64,000 nt of DNA from Heterocephalus glaber (GCF_000247695.1 NW_004624778.1:11719522-11783521), one strand, 5' to 3'. Shown: positions 1-11,471, numbered from the stretch's first letter. Notes: generated from the sequence alone by a model not told the origin. Program-made: numbers and translations.

Positions 1-820
1 CTCCTGCAAGGGGGGGGGGTGCTCAGCCCAGCCTGCCTTGCTCTGGAGGAGTGTCTGGGTAGAGCAGTGGGTGGTGCTAGGGCCAGTGGTATTGCAGCCA
101 AGAGCCTGGGGAGAACTGGCTGCTGTCCAGCCCACCCGCTGGGCCCTGCAGTGGACATTGAATGTCACTCCTCCCTCCCTCTTAATCACTGTGTGTGTGC
201 CCTGCTGGGACACGCCCTTCGGAATGGCTCTGGGCAAAAAGTGGGAGCCTCACCCCACTGCCCCTCACTCAGTGCCAGCTGCCTCCTTGGAACAGGAACA
301 TAAAGGAGATGTCTCAGAGAGGGGTGCGGTGTGGACAGGGGAACAAGGAGGCTCCAGAGTTTCCCACAGAAGCAGCTCTGAACCTGTGATTGTACATTTC
401 CTTCTGCACCCCATTCCTTCCGGGGGAGGCTCTTAGCCTCCCTTCTCTTACCATGCTCCTAGGCGCCCCCCTCCAGCCCCACCTTTGCCTCCACCCTGGC
501 TCCCGCCCTGCCCTCCCCTGCCTTCCTGGGTCTGGTCTGACAGGGCGCTTGGAAATAAGCTGGCCTCACAGGCACCCTGACTTCCATGGCTGGCCCCAAA
601 CCCCACTCTCCCCTGCTCCTGAGAGTTCAGAAGGCTCCTGCTTCCACTGCAGGCAGAAGATCATAAGGCCATGCAGAAACACCAGAGCAAATGAGCTACT
701 GTCTTCACCTGAGACCTGGGCAGGGCCTGGTCTTTGCTGTGATGTAGGCATACAGACTGCTTCTGTGCACAAACTGCACAGGGCACACAAGGACACAGTG
801 TGTGTGAGATCTACCGAGAG
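1..820. other. Unassigned unique sequence
   Basis: Moderately GC-rich sequence with a short G run near the start. The open frames seen are short and match no family I know. No repeat could be assigned with confidence. Confidence 0.4.
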
Positions 821-821
821 G

Positions 822-950
822 CTACTCCCTCACTTAATCCTTTCATCAGCACTATGAGGCAGAGCCCATTATTTTTCCATCTTACTGATGAGAAACAGGC
901 TCAGAGAGGCCTTATAACTTGTTCAAGGTCACACTGCATGATGCATCATA
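822..950 (+). repeat. MIR SINE fragment
   Basis: The stretch reads as the MIR core and 3' part: a ctcacttaatcctttcatcagcac-like segment, then the ttactgatgagaaacaggctc and ggtcacactgcatg motifs. These match the MIR pattern of 'ttttacagatgaggaaactgag' followed by 'aaggtcacacagc'. It is an ancient mammalian tRNA-derived SINE and is strongly diverged. Confidence 0.7.
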
Positions 951-1379
951 AAATTGGACAACACACCTTGGTCTTCATGGCTTTGACGCCCAAAGGCTCT
1001 CCTGGGGTTCAAGCCCTGCCTCTTTGTCTAATTTATATTATGGGTTCCCTAAGGGGCTTGGCTTTGTCACTGTGTGCCTCAGTTTTTCTGCTGAACAAGT
1101 AGGGTAACACCTCTTACAGACCTGAGGTGGTACTGTTAGCCAAGAGGAGCTGAGGTGGGAGTTGAACTTTGCTAAGGCACCGAAGCAAGGCTTGCTAGAG
1201 AAAGAACTTGGCACTAGGAACAAGTGTCACTCAAGTCTGAACAAAGCCATCCTTGCTGTCTCCCTCTCCTTCTGGCTCCCCACAGGGCCCCTAGTCAAAC
1301 CTTCCATCAGCAAGTTGGTTTCCACAACAGATCAAGCATCTCCTCTTCTTGCCACCTCCACCACCACTTCCAAGCCCAT

Positions 1380-2065
1380 GCCCCCAGACCCCTCTCATTT
1401 TGATTTCTGCAGAGACCTCCTAACCCATCTCCTTGACCCATTCCTCTCCTGTTCCTCAGCCTGGTGCCACATGCCTGCCCAAGCAATCCTCTTAAAACAC
1501 TCATTTGGGGCTAGGGTGTAGCTCAGTGGTAGAGCACTTGCCTAGCAAGTGTGAGGCTCTGGATTCTGTCCCTAGCACTGCAAATGCAAAAGAAAATAAA
1601 ACACGCATCAGATCATGTCTTAGCCTACTTGCAATGCTCTTCAGACTGTTCACTATGGCCCACAAAGCATTGCAAAATCCCTCCTTCTCTCTCCAAACTG
1701 CCTCCCTCCTACCCCTATACTCCCATCACAGTCAAACACACCACATTCTCTTTCCTTTTTGCTTTGGAACTTGGCTTGCTTTGATTCTTTGGCCTGAAAT
1801 GCTTACTCTTCACCTCAGGTGTGACAGAAACATCAATTCCTTGGAAAGTGCTTTTCAGATCACACCGATAAATTGGGACTTCCCTTCCTGTCTTCTGTCT
1901 CAGGCCCTTGCTCAAAGTACTCCTGTATCTTGCGGGCTTTATTTTACTGCATGCTTCTATTGATTTTATTCTTTGATTGTCCCTCCCTCTAGCTTAGAAG
2001 CTGCTAGGGGCAGGAACCCTGTGTGTCTTTTGCACTGCATCATGCCTGGTATGTGCCAGGTCCTG
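1380..2065 (+). repeat. L2 LINE 3' end, split by an ID SINE
   Basis: The sequence follows the L2 3' end in order. It shows 'ctcttaaaacactc', then 'ttcactatggcccacaaagc', 'ctttggcctgaaatgct', 'ctgtctcaggcccttgctc', 'cttagaagctgctaggggcagg' and 'catgcctggtatgtgcc'. L2 is a long-dead mammalian LINE. An ID SINE interrupts it at 1,506-1,596. Confidence 0.7.
1506..1596 (+). repeat. ID SINE (tRNA-Ala-derived)
   Basis: The element reads ggggctagggtgtagctcag, then tggtagagcacttgcctagc, with box A- and box B-like segments of a tRNA-derived promoter and an A-rich tail. The flanks aaaacactcat (about 1,495-1,505) and aaaacacgcat (about 1,597-1,607) look like a target-site duplication with one mismatch. 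It lies inside an L2 copy. Confidence 0.9.
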
Positions 2066-2114
2066 GCTGATACAGATGCTGATCGAGTGAACCCGTGATC
2101 TGGGAAGCATGTGG

Positions 2115-2285
2115 ACCAGGCCTGGTCCTGGCTTTGCCATTGGCAAGCTGTGCACTCTTAGGTATGTCCTGTGCCCTTGAGGGGAGGGTGTCTTGTGCCT
2201 CCCCAGATCCTCAGCCTTATCTTTTGTAAAGGGGACCATGGATAAGATGATGACCCAAAGCCTTTCCAGCACTGATGTTCCACAA
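2115..2285 (+). repeat. Probable MIR fragment
   Basis: The stretch contains ctggctttgccattggcaag, then ccttatcttttgtaaagggg and ggataagatgatgacc. This is the order of the 5' half of MIR, but diverged. Confidence is limited because the similarity is patchy. Confidence 0.4.
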
Positions 2286-5050
2286 ACTTTCTCTCATCTG
2301 CTGAGAAACTGTATATGCTTATGACAAACAAGAAAGGAATCCTGGCCACAGTGCACTGGGTACAGCTGAGAGAAGGCTTTAACTTCTGTTTGTTGGCTCT
2401 GCTGACTTTCTGGCTAAGCCGGCTTGAGAGGACTGAAGCCTTCTCACAGCTGTCATACAAGGGGTAATGATGCTCCATGGCCTTATCCTGCCACTGTCCC
2501 ACAGAACAAGTGTGGAAACTGAGGCTAATTCAGAGACAGCAGTTGCTACCTCAGATGATGATGTCCAGCCCAACAGCAACACCACCCCCACCCCCCCCCG
2601 CCAACTAGTGCACCAGGTCTGAGGGCCCAGGGTTTTCGACAGTGACAACTGTGTGCCCAGAGTGCTCTCACTTCTTTCTCAGGGGCATCTAAACCTGCCA
2701 GCCTCAGCCCTGAGCGTAGGCCCTGGAAGGGTTGTATCCTTTTGCAGACAAGGAAACCAAAGTCCACATTAAAAAACGAGTGACTTTTTCTTTTTCCAAA
2801 GGGAGACTTTTGAAATTAATAATGAAAACCCCCATTGGGACTCATATGCTCTTAAAAAATGCATATGAATTTCTTCCAAATTAGAGAAAATTCATGCAGC
2901 AGAAAAGGAGAAAGGGTCACTTACAATCTCACCACACCAGATGAGCTAATGTTTGTAACATCACAGCAGAGTGAGGAGGCTGCTTTCTCCCTCCCTCTGA
3001 CTCTCTCTGAAGTGCCCACACTGTATTTCACACAGGATTTCACTTGACATTCACCTTGAACTTATTAGGTGCTCAACAAATGTATAATTGAATTTTGAGG
3101 AAAAGTCAAAGCAAATTCAGCCAGTCAGAGCAACAGGAAGATGGTGGCATTTCCAACAGAGGTTTCCTTGGGCTGGGCAGCCAGTCCCTTCCTTCTAGCC
3201 CCTTCCTGCTTCCGGTGGAAGGACAGGACAAGACTTCTTTGCTCTGAAGCCCATGGTTCTGCCATTAGTCCCAGTGGACGCTGTGATCGTGGCTCTAATG
3301 CTTTGTTGCATAGGTGAGATCACTAATTTGAAACAACACAAATTTGAAATACTATTTCATTGTCATTTAGCATCAAGAACAGAGAGGTAGCCACAAACTG
3401 AACTAAGCTATGCTTTAACAGCTTTTTTATGGTCACCCAGTTCTAAATCTGTTAGTTGCCAATGCTACATACATTTCTGCCACTATCTTTAAGGGAGACA
3501 GACCTAGCTGTTGCCAAATTCTCTCAAACTCTACTTCTTCAAGCATACAGTGGTGAGCCAGAAAAGCAAAGTCCTGTGGCTGGTCAGCCTTTGGCTGCCC
3601 TGTCCTGTGGGAGCTGGAGTTTGACGAGGAACTGTGACCCCAAAAGGGAGGACCAGATACCTGCAGAGCCTGACTCCCACTTCTCAGGTGTTCTGGGGAC
3701 CAGCCAGTGCTTGTCTGGGGATTCAGGAGCCTCTGAGGGGAGGTGCTGAGTAAGCACAGGATGCTGGGGTATTGAGGGGCTCAGGGGAAAGAACCCTGCT
3801 GGGCTGGGGCACAGAGAAGGGCTCTGAGCCTGGCTGGCTGCACAATAAGCAGGGAGAGCGAGCAAGGTCCCAGCCCTCTGTGCACAGCCTGAGGCCCCAG
3901 GCTGCTAGGGCCTCACCCTCCTACTCCCAAGACTGCATCACACCCAGGTCAGAGGAGGGGCAGGTGCAAGGCAGGAGCTAAGCAGGAGCTTTAGCTAAGC
4001 CTGGCTGAGGGTGGGGCTGGGCCTGCCACCACGGGAACGCACTGGCAGCCTAGGGGAGGAGGAGGCTTGGTCGGAACCTGGCTATGTGGGATAGTGGCAG
4101 GAACGGGGGTTACACCATCAGGTACAGGAGGCAGACTCCCCCTCCGTTGCCCCTTTTCTCCCTCCTCCACCCCCCTACCCCCGTCTCGGTCTATTCCTCC
4201 CTTCCTCCTTCTTTCCTTCCCCTGTCCCTTCCTTTCTCTCTGAGCTATGCACTATCTATTCCACCCATACTACCTTAGGCTTTCCTATAAAGTGGTGAGA
4301 AATCACTGTGATCTCCACCTGCATGGAGCTGACCTGCTAGTTGGGGAAAGACAATAAACAGCTGAGCATCTACACTGAATGCTGGTGGAGTTCAATCATT
4401 CATCCCCCAGCTCCCACTTTAGGTCAAACACTTGTCTATCTCTTCCCTCAATTGATCCCAAAGGACTAGGGGACCAGGAATTAGACAGAGCTCCCATACA
4501 AAATGAGGGAATGGGATTGAGGGCAGGGAGGGGAGTTGCCTAAGGTCACACCAGAAGCAGTGGTAGATCTGTGGCAATGGAATGCCAGCTTCCAACTCTC
4601 CACCCAGTGCTCCCATTTCTGGCCCTCTTCTCCCAGCAGTCAGCTAAATTTAGCTCCACAGTAGGGGAGGGTTTACTTCGAGACCCTGAACATTTATACA
4701 TAGAAAACTAAGATTTTTGACTTAGACATACCACTAATTTTCCTGATATTAAATGAATACTCGCTGTGGACAGGACAGGATCCCTGGGGGTTCAGGGACT
4801 CAAGGGAGCTGAGGTCTAGCCATGCTAGCTCTGGCCTTGACCCCCATTCCCTTTGATAAATGTAGTGAAAGCTGGCCTGTTCTTCCTGGGTCCTTGTACA
4901 CCTGTGAGGGTCCCATTACCCAACTAGTTTGTTGAAACCCCCTTGGGCATAACAAATATTCCCTGGGACTAGACAAAGACTTTTTTCTTGACGAAACTAC
5001 TCAGGCTCCTGAGTCTTCTTGACTTGGCCTTGCCTTTGAGCTCAGTCTTG
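2286..5050. other. Largely unassigned sequence
   Basis: No gene was recognised. There is a C-rich run at about 2,583-2,599, a possible LINE/MIR end at about 3,065-3,090 ('ttaggtgctcaacaaatgta'), and a pyrimidine-rich tract at about 4,136-4,250. The remainder looks like ordinary unique mammalian DNA. Confidence 0.4.
4136..4250. repeat. CT-rich low-complexity tract
   Basis: About 115 bases almost entirely of C and T on the plus strand (ccctcc, ttcctt, ctccac runs). It is not a regular tandem unit. It could be the degraded polypurine part of a rodent L1 3'UTR on the minus strand, since undegraded examples of that tract occur elsewhere in the window, but no poly(A) end is visible. Confidence 0.5.
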
Positions 5051-5070
5051 AGCCTCCCTGGCCCTGTTTT

Positions 5071-5169
5071 TTTGTTTTGTTTTGTTTTGTGTTTTTGGTA
5101 CTGGGGATAGAATTAGGGACCTTGTGCTTGCAAGGCAGGGGCCGGAACCACTGAGCTAAATCCCCAGCC
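5071..5169 (-). repeat. tRNA-like SINE ('atttagctcagtggtt' family), downstream unit
   Basis: Read on the minus strand it starts gggctggggatttagctcag, continues through a box B-like ctaattctatccccag, and ends in ggtaccaaaaac plus an A-rich tail. It is the 3' unit of the composite and supplies its A-tail. Confidence 0.85.
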
Positions 5170-5229
5170 CAAATAAGGATGGTTTGATTTCTTTCTTTCC
5201 TAAATGTATCCCCTTTTTTCTCTTTCTTT

Positions 5230-5314
5230 TTTTATTTTTTTGGTACCAGGGATCGAACTTGGGACCTTGCGCTTGCGAGGCAGGCTGCAGGACCACTGAG
5301 CTAAATCCCTGGCC
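5230..5314 (-). repeat. tRNA-like SINE ('atttagctcagtggtt' family), upstream unit
   Basis: The minus strand reads ggccagggatttagctcagt, then a cctgcctcgcaagcgcaagg segment, then aagttcgatccctggtacca and an A-rich tail. The tRNA-like promoter boxes are well preserved. It is the 5' unit of the composite. Confidence 0.85.
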
Positions 5315-5846
5315 CCCTGGCCCTGTTTTAATGAGAATCCTGCTAAGTTTATCAACAATGCCCCCCACCTTGATATTTAATCACCGTGGCCTGCTGGCCT
5401 GCCTTCCACAAGAATCCTGTCAAGGCAGTTAAGCAAGAATCCCCTACTTATGATGTCTCCTCTTGGTAATTTTGCCCCACCATAAATCCTTACTTGTCCT
5501 TGTTGAATTTGGAGCTGAGCCCAGCTCCCCCTCCCCATTATAATGGGGCTCAACTCCAAATACATGAAGAACAAGTGGGGACCTCCTTCCTTAACCATTT
5601 TAGCAACTGCATGAATAATTTTAACAGTTATGGTGCTGTGACTTGGATGGATCACATTCATCACTGGAACCCCAGACTGTCACCTAGGACACTAAGTGTG
5701 CCCCTTTGAAGTCTTTGTCTTCACTCCTTATTGAGTGGCTGGGGATCCACTGATGAAGCCCTTCCTGATCCAATCCTGTGCTCTGGAAGATAGTCCTTTG
5801 AGGCATGATTCAACACATTTTGATTCTTAAAATTTTGAGTATAATC

Positions 5847-5939
5847 GGGCTGGGATTTAGCTCAGTGGTTCCTCTACCTGACTCAAAAGCACAAGGATCC
5901 CAAGTTCTATCCCCGGTATCAAAAAAAAAAAAAAAAAAG
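5847..5939 (+). repeat. Young tRNA-like SINE with perfect TSD
   Basis: The copy begins gggctgggatttagctcagt and ends ccccggtatc plus about 18 A. A perfect 15-bp target-site duplication, attttgagtataatc, lies at 5,832-5,846 and 5,940-5,954. The intact tail and TSD indicate recent L1-mediated insertion. Confidence 0.92.
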
Positions 5940-6345
5940 ATTTTGAGTATAATCTTGGTGGCCAGGTGAGAGTCCTAGACATCCTTGGTTGAAAGTGAGC
6001 AAGCATCTTCCTGGATAGAGGTCTCCCTGGCTCTTTCCTGCTGATTTATTCCCTGACCCCGAGCAGGAAATTCCTTTTGTGAGGCCTCTAGTCTAGAAGC
6101 TAGGTTGAAGTTCCAGACAAACAGAGGATGGGTTAGAGTCATAGGCTCCTTTATTTGTGTGGTATCCTTTAAAAGGTGGAAGCTTCTCAGTCAACTGAAA
6201 TCCCCTTAGAGGTCCTGCTGAGGATATGCTCTATAACAGCAGTGCTAACTCTGTCCACTTCTTTTCCTATTGGCATGATTTAACTAAGGATACTCTAAAA
6301 CTTCAGTGACTTCCCTGGACTGGCTTCTGTAAGACTTCTCCCTCA

Positions 6346-6441
6346 AGGAGCCAGGGATTTAGCTCAGTGGTTTTGCTGCCTGCTGCACAAGCACAAGGAC
6401 CCAAGTTCAATCCCCAGTACCAAAAAAAAAAAAAAAAAAAA
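6346..6441 (+). repeat. Young tRNA-like SINE with perfect TSD
   Basis: It begins aggagccagggatttagctc after the TSD and ends ccccagtacc followed by a pure A tail of more than 20. The perfect TSD aagacttctccctca lies at 6,331-6,345 and 6,442-6,456. This is one of the freshest insertions in the window. Confidence 0.92.
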
Positions 6442-7017
6442 AAGACTTCTCCCTCATTACTGCTTCTGCTCTTCTTCCTCTTCTCATTTCCTTCAACTTT
6501 TTCTTCAACTCCCTCAGCCCTGCCACATGTTCTTCTGTAAGCCCATTTTCCCTCTTTCTCCCTGTCCACCCCTTCACTTCTTTGCTCCCACTGCAGTCCC
6601 TCAACTCCCCGAAGTCACTGGAACTTTAGATTCCTGACCCAGATAAGGCTCTCATGGGACTCAGGGACCCCAATTATATCTCAGAGCAAACAAAAAATTT
6701 GAAAGTTACCTCCACAAATATTGGCAACAAGCTTTCACTTCCCATGTAACCCTAACCTGTTCCATTTGTCAGAAACTAATTCAAATAACAATAGGAAGTG
6801 GAGCAAAGATGAGAGTCAACTATGATGTAGAAACCAGTGAGTCTTATAAGGCTGTTTTTACATTAACTATGACCCAAATTTTAGAATAAAAGCTATAAGT
6901 TCTCTATTTGTGTCTATATGTTTGTTTATGTATGCTGTGTATTTGAGATATTCTTCTACCTCCAGATGATACTACCAAATCAACTTACAAAACCCTTTGA
7001 AATCATTTTATACAAAT

Positions 7018-7640
7018 ACAGTAGTCTACCCTCTTATCCAGGTTTCACTTTCTGTAGTTTCAGTTAACTCGCAGTCAATCTCAGTCAACTGGAGTTTAAA
7101 ATTACTGAATAAAAGATTCCAGAGATAAATAATCCACAAGTTTTAAATTGCATGCTGTTCCAAGGGTTACTTTAACACAAGCACTGCAATACTGCAACAG
7201 TCAATCTGATAAGAGAGATAGCTTCTAAGTAAATAATGGGTGGGTAGCATATACACCGTGGGCACACAGGATAAAGGGGTGATTCACATCCCAGGCACAA
7301 CAGAATTAGATTTTCTCATACTATTCCGAATAGCATCCCTGTGATCAATGAAGAAAGTCTGTATTCACCTAACATTGACATAGTACTGCATCACTCACCT
7401 TACTTCATCCCACCACATGGCCAATTACCATCATCACAAGATGGGTGATTGCAGTACGATACAGTATTTTGACAGTGAGAGAACACATTTACATAACTTT
7501 TATTATAGTATAATGTTATAACTGTTCTATTTCATTAGTTAATCTTTTATTGTGCCTAATTTATAAATTAAACTTTATTATAAGCATGTACATTTAGGAA
7601 AAAAATATAACATATAATGAGGGCTGGTACTGTCAGCAGG
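7018..7640 (+). mobile_element. Tigger-type DNA transposon relic
   Basis: The left end reads acagtagtctaccctcttat, then ggtttcactttctgtagttt and a region resembling 'gaaaattccagagataaat'. The right part has tgtgcctaatttataaatta followed by aactttattataagcatgt. This is the pattern of Tigger2/MER28-like non-autonomous pogo-family elements. Most of any transposase region is absent. The right terminal repeat is truncated near 'ggtactgtc'. Confidence 0.75.
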
Positions 7641-8160
7641 CAGCCACTGAGGTTCTTAAAACATATTATTGTAAGTGCTAACATAAAGTAAATATTCCTA
7701 AAACTCTCAGAAATATAGAAATTAATTCAAATGTGTTTTAAGTTTATGTAATTTAGGTATATTTTTGGCAAATAATAGTGTCATATTGTTGGTTTAATAC
7801 ACTAAAAACAGCTATGTCTTCTGAGTTATCCACAGTAAGTGTATCAAAATCTTTGCAACTTTAGATCTATCCTAAATTAAATGAGGCAACAAATATTCAT
7901 TAAATAGCTAGATCCACTTCCAACTAAGACACAATACTGAAAATTAATTACTAAGCACAAGTATAAGTTTGTATACTTCTGGATTATTATTATTATATGG
8001 TATAGAGAGGATATCTATCTATGTTAAAAAAACACATTCTTTTAACTACATTGTGAATGGCACTATGAAAAAGCATACACTTATAAAAATGTGAAATGAT
8101 ATACCCATAAAACTTTCTGGTCTGCTATAGAATCCCTTGTACAGGACATAAAATTGCTCA
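7641..8160. other. AT-rich unassigned sequence
   Basis: AT-rich sequence with no usable open frame and no repeat family I could name with confidence. Confidence 0.4.
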
Positions 8161-8178
8161 CTTCAAATCTTGAATAAA

Positions 8179-8286
8179 CACACACACACATGAACGCACA
8201 CACACACACTTTTTGCTATGCTAGGCATCAAACTTAAGGCCTTGCACACATTAGGCAAGCACTCTACTACTGAGCTACAGCCTAGC
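8179..8286 (-). repeat. ID SINE with CA-rich tail
   Basis: The minus strand contains ggctgtagctcagtagtaga, then gtgcttgcctaatgtgtgca, in the ID order. The A-rich tail has expanded into interrupted CA repeats (8,177-8,209). The TSD tcttgaataaa lies at 8,168-8,178 and 8,287-8,297. Confidence 0.88.
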
Positions 8287-8606
8287 TCTTGAATAAAATC
8301 CTAATCTTGAGAACTGACCTTGAAATTTCCCAAAAGGCCCCTGGGAAATCTCAAAGGATTTTTCTATTACCCTGTAGAAAGAGATGTTAAAAATAATTAG
8401 GTTTATTTGTTATGTTGATTTGCATGAAAAGTATTTTCAAATAAGGAGAGATATCCAGCTTTCCCCATGTTATACACTGGTAAATGTTGTTAGTATAAAT
8501 ATTTCAGAAACTGTACAAACTTTCTAGAAATTTGTCAGTACTCCTGCTTTTCATGACATGTCCTGTATAATGTCACCAGCACAAAGAACTGTTGTTTAAA
8601 AGGTTG

Positions 8607-8758
8607 GGTTTTTTATTTTTTGAGACAAGGTCTTGCTATGTAGTTGAGGCTGGCCTTGAACTCACTATGTAGCCCAAGCTGGCCTCAAACTCATGGCAAT
8701 CCTCCTGCCTCAGCCTCTTGAGTGCTAGGACTACAGATGTGTGCCACCACAGCTAGCT
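8607..8758 (-). repeat. B1 SINE (7SL-derived)
   Basis: The plus strand reads gagacaaggtcttgctatgt, then ggctggccttgaactcacta, ggcctcaaactcatggcaat, and cctcagcctcttgagtgcta. This is a full-length B1 in reverse with an internal duplication-like segment. The TSD aaaaggttg lies at 8,598-8,606 and 8,759-8,767. Confidence 0.9.
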
Positions 8759-8882
8759 AAAAGGTTGTTTTAAAACATTGCCACAGAACACAAGTAAATT
8801 TCTTGTCAAATGAACTCTCTTTCATCAGATCTTTAACTGTGGCCCTGTGAAGTCTTTTGTCATTCCCAGATAGTTCTGATAG

Positions 8883-9324
8883 TGTCTTAGTTACTTTTTT
8901 CTCCTGGCTGAGACAAAATACCCAACACCCAAATTAAAGGGGGAAGGGTTTATTTAGCTCACAGTTTATAGAGGTTTCAGTCCATAATCAGCTGGCCCCA
9001 AGGCAGGGTGGCGTGGCAGACAGGAATTGCAGAGGAGAAACAATTCACTGTGGGCAGAAGGTAGCAAAGCAAGCAAGAGAAAAGACAAGCCTCCTTCTGT
9101 CCCTTACATTGTATCCAGGCTACTGGGATTAGGGCAGTGCCAAACAAATCAGTGGCCTGATTTAGTAATCAGCCACCCTTAACCCTAGTACCCTTGATCC
9201 TAGCATTGCACCACAAATCAACCACAAACTGTAGATTCAGCCATCTCTGAAAAAGCCCCACCTATGACTACATGATGCTTGGGGGCGGGGGGTGGGGGTG
9301 GGCATCTAGACACAAGCCATAACA
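8883..9324 (-). mobile_element. MaLR-type solo LTR
   Basis: On the minus strand the element starts TGTTATGGCTTGTGTC and ends AACTAAGACA, the TG...CA ends of an LTR. The plus strand shows gacaaaatacccaacaccca, tttatttagctcacagttta and ctggccccaaggcagggtgg, typical of rodent MaLR LTRs in reverse. It contains a G-quadruplex motif at 9,281-9,302. No internal retroviral sequence is attached. A short TSD could not be confirmed. Confidence 0.75.
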
Positions 9325-9329
9325 GTTTT

Positions 9330-10470
9330 TGTTTTACTCTTATTTTGCTCTGAAAGTATTTGCCACCAACTATAGACAAGAATACCTTGTCCTTTAAAAA
9401 AGTTCTGTCTCAGAGGCCATGGAAAGGATAGTGGCTCCAGGCTTCTGACAGCATCGCTTAAATAACTTTGAGATGCTACTAGGAGAGCAAATCAGGATTT
9501 CTACACCCTTAAGGGAGAGGCAGTTGCATTCATAAACCTGCTAGCCCAGAATCAAGCAAAACAAGAATTAATTACATTAGTCCGAACTGATAAAGGATAA
9601 TTATGGCTTTTGTTTGCAGCACTGCTGCTGGCTTTAAGAAACTCCTTTTCCTTTGATCTGAAGCTATCTATAACTTTCAACTATTTGGTAGATTATGCTT
9701 CTGTAAATGGCAATGAAACATTGACTTCTTTGTCCCTACCCAAGTTTTCCTTAATTCAGAAACTCTTCTTGAATGTTCATAGCAATATAATTATTTGCAC
9801 ATATTCAATAAGAATCTGTCCTGCTTATAACAGGACATAACTGGAAACACTGGTTATAACCAAGGCTTTGCCTGGGATGTCATCTTTGAGGATGATGCAT
9901 CAGATATGACCAGATATTTCTGAGAAACTAAGGTCCATTTTGTGGAGCCAGTGCTTAAACAGCCTTCCTGGGAAAATGATCCCAGTATTGGGAGGGTCGT
10001 TTCCTGGTAGGCCCAGGAACCTTGAGATATTTAAGGGATATTTAAGGGACCTCAAGAAGACAAGATTTCTCCCCAAATCTGTAGGTACTGCAGGAACACT
10101 CTGGTGGAAATTTCTAGGGTTGATTTCCTATCCTTGAGAGCCTTTTCAAGGTTCAACCTTAGGCAAAATGCCAGCAACACAAATTTAAAAAGGCCTGTGT
10201 AGTTGGTTATCATTCTTGCTAGGCTAATGCACATAATCAAGCCAAATCCAATGAGACCAGATTTATTGTATAAACAAGAACAAGTTTACTTTGATTATCT
10301 TTGATCAAAAATGGGGGTGGGCAAGGTTTCCAACTTGCATCTCACAGGTTGATCACACCTGGATTGCCTGGGCTGCATTGAGTGACAAGGAATTGTCTTG
10401 GGCCATGTATCAAATATATGATATAGTTAATGTATGTAAGTAACACAACTTCCTTTATTTTTTATTATAA
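9330..10470. other. Unassigned sequence
   Basis: No repeat or gene was recognised. The open frames present are short, with no motif. Repeated phrases such as 'gatatttaagg' near 10,025-10,050 form a small local duplication. Confidence 0.4.
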
Positions 10471-10481
10471 CACAGCCATGT

Positions 10482-10585
10482 GGTCTGGGGATTTAGCTCA
10501 GTGGTGCCACCGCCAGTCTCAAAAATGCAAGGTCCTGAGTTCAATTCCCCTGTATCAAAAACAAACAAGCAAGAAAAAGACAAAA
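10482..10585 (+). repeat. tRNA-like SINE inserted in the head of a B1-dID
   Basis: It begins ggtctggggatttagctcag and ends ttcaattcccctgtatcaaa plus an A-rich tail. The TSD is cacagccatgt (10,471-10,481) and cccagccatgt (10,586-10,596). The TSD sequence belongs to the 5' end of the B1 that follows, so the SINE landed in that older element. Confidence 0.85.
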
Positions 10586-10795
10586 CCCAGCCATGTCCAT
10601 CATACACATATGTAATCCCAGCATCCTGGGAAGCTGAGGCAGGAGGATCACAAATTTGAACCCAGCCTGGGGAACTAAGTAGCTTAGTGAGTTCCTGTCT
10701 CAAAATAAACAGAATAAAAAGGGCCAGGATGTAGTTCACTGTGAAAGCCTTGAGTTCAATCCTCAGTAGCATCCCCCCACACACATAGGTATGTC
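10586..10795 (+). repeat. B1-dID dimeric SINE
   Basis: The B1 part reads acatatgtaatcccagcatc, then gctgaggcaggaggatcaca and gagttcctgtctcaaaataa. It is followed by a degraded ID-like half, gggccaggatgtagttcact and ttgagttcaatcctcagtag. B1-dID dimers are typical of squirrel-related and some other non-murid rodents. Confidence 0.8.
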
Positions 10796-11364
10796 TCACC
10801 CACTATCTGCAGGTTGAGTACATCTGCAAGAGAAATTTTCTATTTCAGCAGAAAATGATAGCACACCCTTATGGATTATCAGCTCTGTCCTGTTCATTGA
10901 CTGTGAGGGTTTGTATCCACCTGCAGACTGGACTGAATCTTGGTGTCTTGCACATCTTTTCAGGGCTTACTTTTCCTCTGCTACTGTTTGACCAGCAGGA
11001 GGAAATGTAGTGATGGGGATAGGGAAGATGACAGTGTGTGGCAGTGGGTGCAAGGACCAGGAGCTGGGCCGGGTGGCTGATCACTAGATAGGAAAGGGTG
11101 CATGCCTGCAGTTTCTCTGGTGCATCAAGCACCAAACAGGACTCTGACTCCTGCCAGCAAAGTGTCTGCTCTAGCTGACTCCAGCATACTCAGGCAGAGG
11201 TTGGCCTCACCTCTCATGTTGGCCAGGGTACCATTAGGGAAGACTTTGGATGGCTGAGGCAGCCCACAGCTCTTTCCCAAGGCCACACAGATCAACGAGG
11301 GTGGCAGGTCAGCACAGTGACCTTCACTATACTCGAGGCTGGTGAGATGGGGATCTTCTAAATG
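10796..11364. other. Unassigned sequence
   Basis: Unique-looking sequence between a B1-dID and a young SINE. No gene or repeat was identified. Confidence 0.4.
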
Positions 11365-11380
11365 AAGCTGGCCATTTTCT

Positions 11381-11471
11381 TTTCTTTCTTTTTTTTTTGT
11401 ACCGGGATCAAACTCAGGACCTTGAGCTTGCAATGCAGGTGGTGGAACCACTGAGCTAAATCCCTGGCCCA
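11381..11471 (-). repeat. Young tRNA-like SINE with perfect TSD
   Basis: The minus strand starts gggccagggatttagctcag and ends gatcccggtac plus an A-rich tail. The perfect 16-bp TSD aagctggccattttct lies at 11,365-11,380 and 11,472-11,487. Confidence 0.92.

Larger units (their letters stand above)
5068..5314 (-). repeat. Composite SINE-spacer-SINE retroposon
   Basis: Two minus-strand copies of the 'atttagctcagtggtt' SINE (about 5,071-5,169 and 5,230-5,314) are separated by about 50 bases that match neither. The whole unit is bounded by one direct repeat, ccctggccctgtttt, at 5,056-5,070 and 5,315-5,329. I could find no separate TSD around either copy. This suggests one retrotransposition of a read-through transcript carrying both copies. 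Confidence 0.65.

Noticed and set aside
5847..5925. tRNA gene-like folds at the 'tagctcagtggt' segments (here and at about ten other places)
   Set aside because: They have tRNA promoter boxes but A-tails and target-site duplications, so they are SINEs, not functional tRNA genes.
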